DNA from: Clostridiales bacterium
GTDB lineage: Bacteria > Bacillota > Clostridia > Lachnospirales > WQUN01
Assembly: GCA_031289625.1 (NCBI GenBank)
Contig: JAITPB010000102.1
Location: 1-6,618, forward strand
Direction of reading: 5' to 3'
Length of the DNA stretch: 6,618 nucleotides
The translations under genes were made by a program, and so were the position numbers. Of this stretch, positions 5,358-6,618 are shown in pieces (the first letter of the stretch is position 1; each line of letters starts with the position of its first letter). The notes below the pieces were generated by a model. The model had not been told where the DNA came from. It worked only from the letters and a program-made list of their open reading frames with translations, and made no database searches.

Positions 5358-6419
5358 ATGAACCAGATGAAAAATTGTATGAAAGCTTTAAGCGCCGCTT
5401 CCTTTTTGCTTTTGGCCGTTACGGCGTGCGCTGGGCGGCTGAACAGCGGAAGCAGCGTCACGTTAAACGTCTACAACTGGGGCGAGTACATAGACGAAAG
5501 CATCATAGAGTCTTTTGAAGAAGAGACGGGCATTGCGGTCAATTATGACACGTACGCCACCAATGAAGATATGTATACGAAGCTGAAAAGCGGCGGCGTA
5601 AGTTATGACGTCGCTTTTCCGTCGGATTACATGATTCAGCGCATGATTAAAGAAGATATGCTGGAGCCGATGCATCTGGAGCAGATCCCCAATTTCAAAA
5701 ACATTGACGCGCGCTTTACGTCCCTCGCGTATGATTCGGGCTGCCATTATTCTGTACCCTATATGTGGGGCACCTTGGGCATCCTGTATAATAAAACCAT
5801 GGTCAGCGAGCCTGTGAACAGCTGGAATATTCTATGGGACGCGGCGTATCAAAACCAAATTTTTATGTATGACAGCCAGCGCGACGCGATTGGCGCGGCT
5901 TTGAAAAAGCTGGGCTACTCGCTCAACTCGCGCGATGCGGCGCAGTTGGAACAAGCGAAAAATGAGCTGATCGCGCAAAAGCCCATCGTCAGGGCTTATG
6001 TGGGCGATACGGTACGCGACAGCATGATCGGCGGCGAGGCCGCGCTGGCGCTCGTCTATTCCGGAGACGCCATTTATTGCGTGCAAAACAATCCTGACCT
6101 GGCGTACAGCGTGCCCCAGGAAGGCAGCAACCTGTGGTGCGACGCGATTGTCATCCTCAAGGGCGCGCCGCACGCGGCGGAGGCGCGGAAATTTATAGAC
6201 TATCTCTGCCGTCCGGATATTGCGCTGAAAAATGTGGAATACATCGGCTATTCTACCGTCAACAGCGAGACGTTTAAAATGCTGCCGGATGAGATGAAAA
6301 ACGATCCAGCCTACTGGCCTGACGATGAAATTTTTGGCCGCTGCGAGGTCTTTGAAGATCTGGAAAGTTCGACGAAGGAATACGACAGAATCTGGACAGA
6401 AATTTTGGCGGCCAGCTGA
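5358..6419 (+). CDS. PotD-type spermidine/putrescine-binding lipoprotein
   Basis: This is the extracellular solute-binding lipoprotein of a polyamine ABC importer: it captures spermidine or putrescine and hands it to a PotABC-type membrane complex. The signal peptide (core SAASFLLLAVTAC) has a lipobox V-T-A-C ending at Cys24. The PotD fold follows: LNVYNWGEYIDESIIESF (36-53) with the Trp41-Glu43-Tyr44 ligand region, FEEETGIAVNYDTY, YDVAFPSDYMIQRM (Asp90, Tyr91), YDSQRDAIGAAL (171-182), VYSGDA (223-228) and SNLWCDAIVI with Trp250 and Asp252, matching ligand residues of E. coli PotD. Length (353 aa) is normal. GAGGG is only 3 bases before the ATG at 5358, and the ATG at 5367, giving MKNCMKAL, may be the true start. 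The gene has its own promoter; potA, potB and potC are not next to it upstream, and downstream lies a repeat element, so it looks like an orphan component. The exact polyamine cannot be read from sequence. Confidence 0.9.
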   Translation: MNQMKNCMKALSAASFLLLAVTACAGRLNSGSSVTLNVYNWGEYIDESIIESFEEETGIAVNYDTYATNEDMYTKLKSGGVSYDVAFPSDYMIQRMIKEDMLEPMHLEQIPNFKNIDARFTSLAYDSGCHYSVPYMWGTLGILYNKTMVSEPVNSWNILWDAAYQNQIFMYDSQRDAIGAALKKLGYSLNSRDAAQLEQAKNELIAQKPIVRAYVGDTVRDSMIGGEAALALVYSGDAIYCVQNNPDLAYSVPQEGSNLWCDAIVILKGAPHAAEARKFIDYLCRPDIALKNVEYIGYSTVNSETFKMLPDEMKNDPAYWPDDEIFGRCEVFEDLESSTKEYDRIWTEILAAS

Positions 6420-6454
6420 GTTCAATCAAAGCCGTGAATATATGCACAAACGAA

Positions 6455-6470
6455 AATATTGACCAATATT
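6455..6470. repeat. 16-bp palindrome
   Basis: AATATTG-AC-CAATATT is a perfect 7-bp inverted repeat with a 2-base spacer, 35 bases after the lipoprotein stop and 4 bases before the long inverted repeat. It could be a protein-binding site or the flank of the downstream element; no T-run follows it. Confidence 0.4.
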
Positions 6471-6474
6471 GGGC

Positions 6475-6531
6475 GACAGCAAAATGCCGCCCCTACCGCA
6501 TAAATAGCTGTAGGGGCGGCATTTTGCTGTC
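6475..6531. repeat. Long perfect inverted repeat (REP/MITE-like)
   Basis: Two arms of 22 bases (6475-6496 and 6510-6531) are exact reverse complements, separated by a 13-base loop. The arm contains GTAGGGGCGGCATTTTGC. Each arm is itself partly palindromic (GGGCG, then GCA-AAA-TGC, then CGCCC across 6472-6493), so two small hairpins or one large one can form. No T-run follows, so it is not a standard terminator, although the stem could stall polymerase or protect the mRNA 3' end. TAGGGGCGG-type palindromes are, as I recall, common dispersed repeats in clostridial genomes. Confidence 0.65.
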
Positions 6532-6618
6532 CGCGATGTAGTTCCCTTTTTATGGGCTTTCATGGGGCGCGATCATGGTTCCGCTATCAACGCAAAAACC
6601 GCCGCCAATTCTTCCAGA

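Noticed and set aside
5832..6425. 197-codon minus-strand frame opposite the polyamine-binding gene
   Set aside because: Shadow of a clearly recognisable PotD-type gene, with no motif of its own.
6550..6618. 3' end of a minus-strand gene entering at the right edge
   Set aside because: Two frames stay open to the edge (stops at 6550-6552 and 6573-6575), but 14-22 residues are too few to choose or recognise either.

Overview
The window looks like chromosomal DNA of a low-to-middle-GC Firmicute, most likely a clostridial anaerobe. Three things point there: the conserved order era-yqzL-recO, of which yqzL is a tiny gene typical of Bacilli and Clostridia; lipoprotein signal peptides and an S-layer-homology (SLH) domain, which suit a monoderm-type envelope; and AGGAG-type ribosome binding sites with TTG starts. 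Genes are moderately GC-rich, gaps are AT-rich. No tRNA, rRNA, CRISPR array or intact transposase gene is visible.

Layout. (1) 1-974, plus strand: remains of a cell-surface protein gene with a DUF6287-like domain followed by SLH repeats. Its signal-peptide region is out of frame and its second SLH repeat is cut by a 133-bp inverted-repeat-bounded element, so it is probably a pseudogene. (2) 943-3569, minus strand: a compact cluster read in the order 29-codon leader ORF, 203-aa lipoprotein, era, yqzL, recO. The leader ORF stops 1 base before the lipoprotein start, the lipoprotein stops 27 bases before era, and recO starts inside yqzL. (3) 3570-3680: a divergent promoter region. (4) 3681-4946, plus strand: murA, the first committed step of peptidoglycan synthesis. 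(5) 4947-5357: a 411-bp AT-rich gap with short repeats, a good promoter for the next gene, and an unexplained promoter-like sequence on the minus strand. (6) 5358-6419, plus strand: a PotD-type polyamine-binding lipoprotein without its ABC transporter genes in view. (7) 6455-6531: a small palindrome, then a 57-bp element with perfect 22-bp arms resembling a dispersed REP/MITE-type repeat.

How the parts fit. Era (30S ribosome maturation GTPase) and RecO (RecF-pathway recombination mediator) are a housekeeping pair whose linkage is ancient; YqzL between them has no known role. The unusual part is upstream: the cluster is headed by a lipoprotein of unknown function and a tiny hydrophobic ORF with an excellent ribosome binding site, so an envelope protein may share a transcript with era. 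MurA, divergent from it, is also an envelope gene. I see no convincing new multi-gene system. The best leads are the leader ORF/lipoprotein pair, the small mobile-looking elements, and the minus-strand promoter facing no gene.
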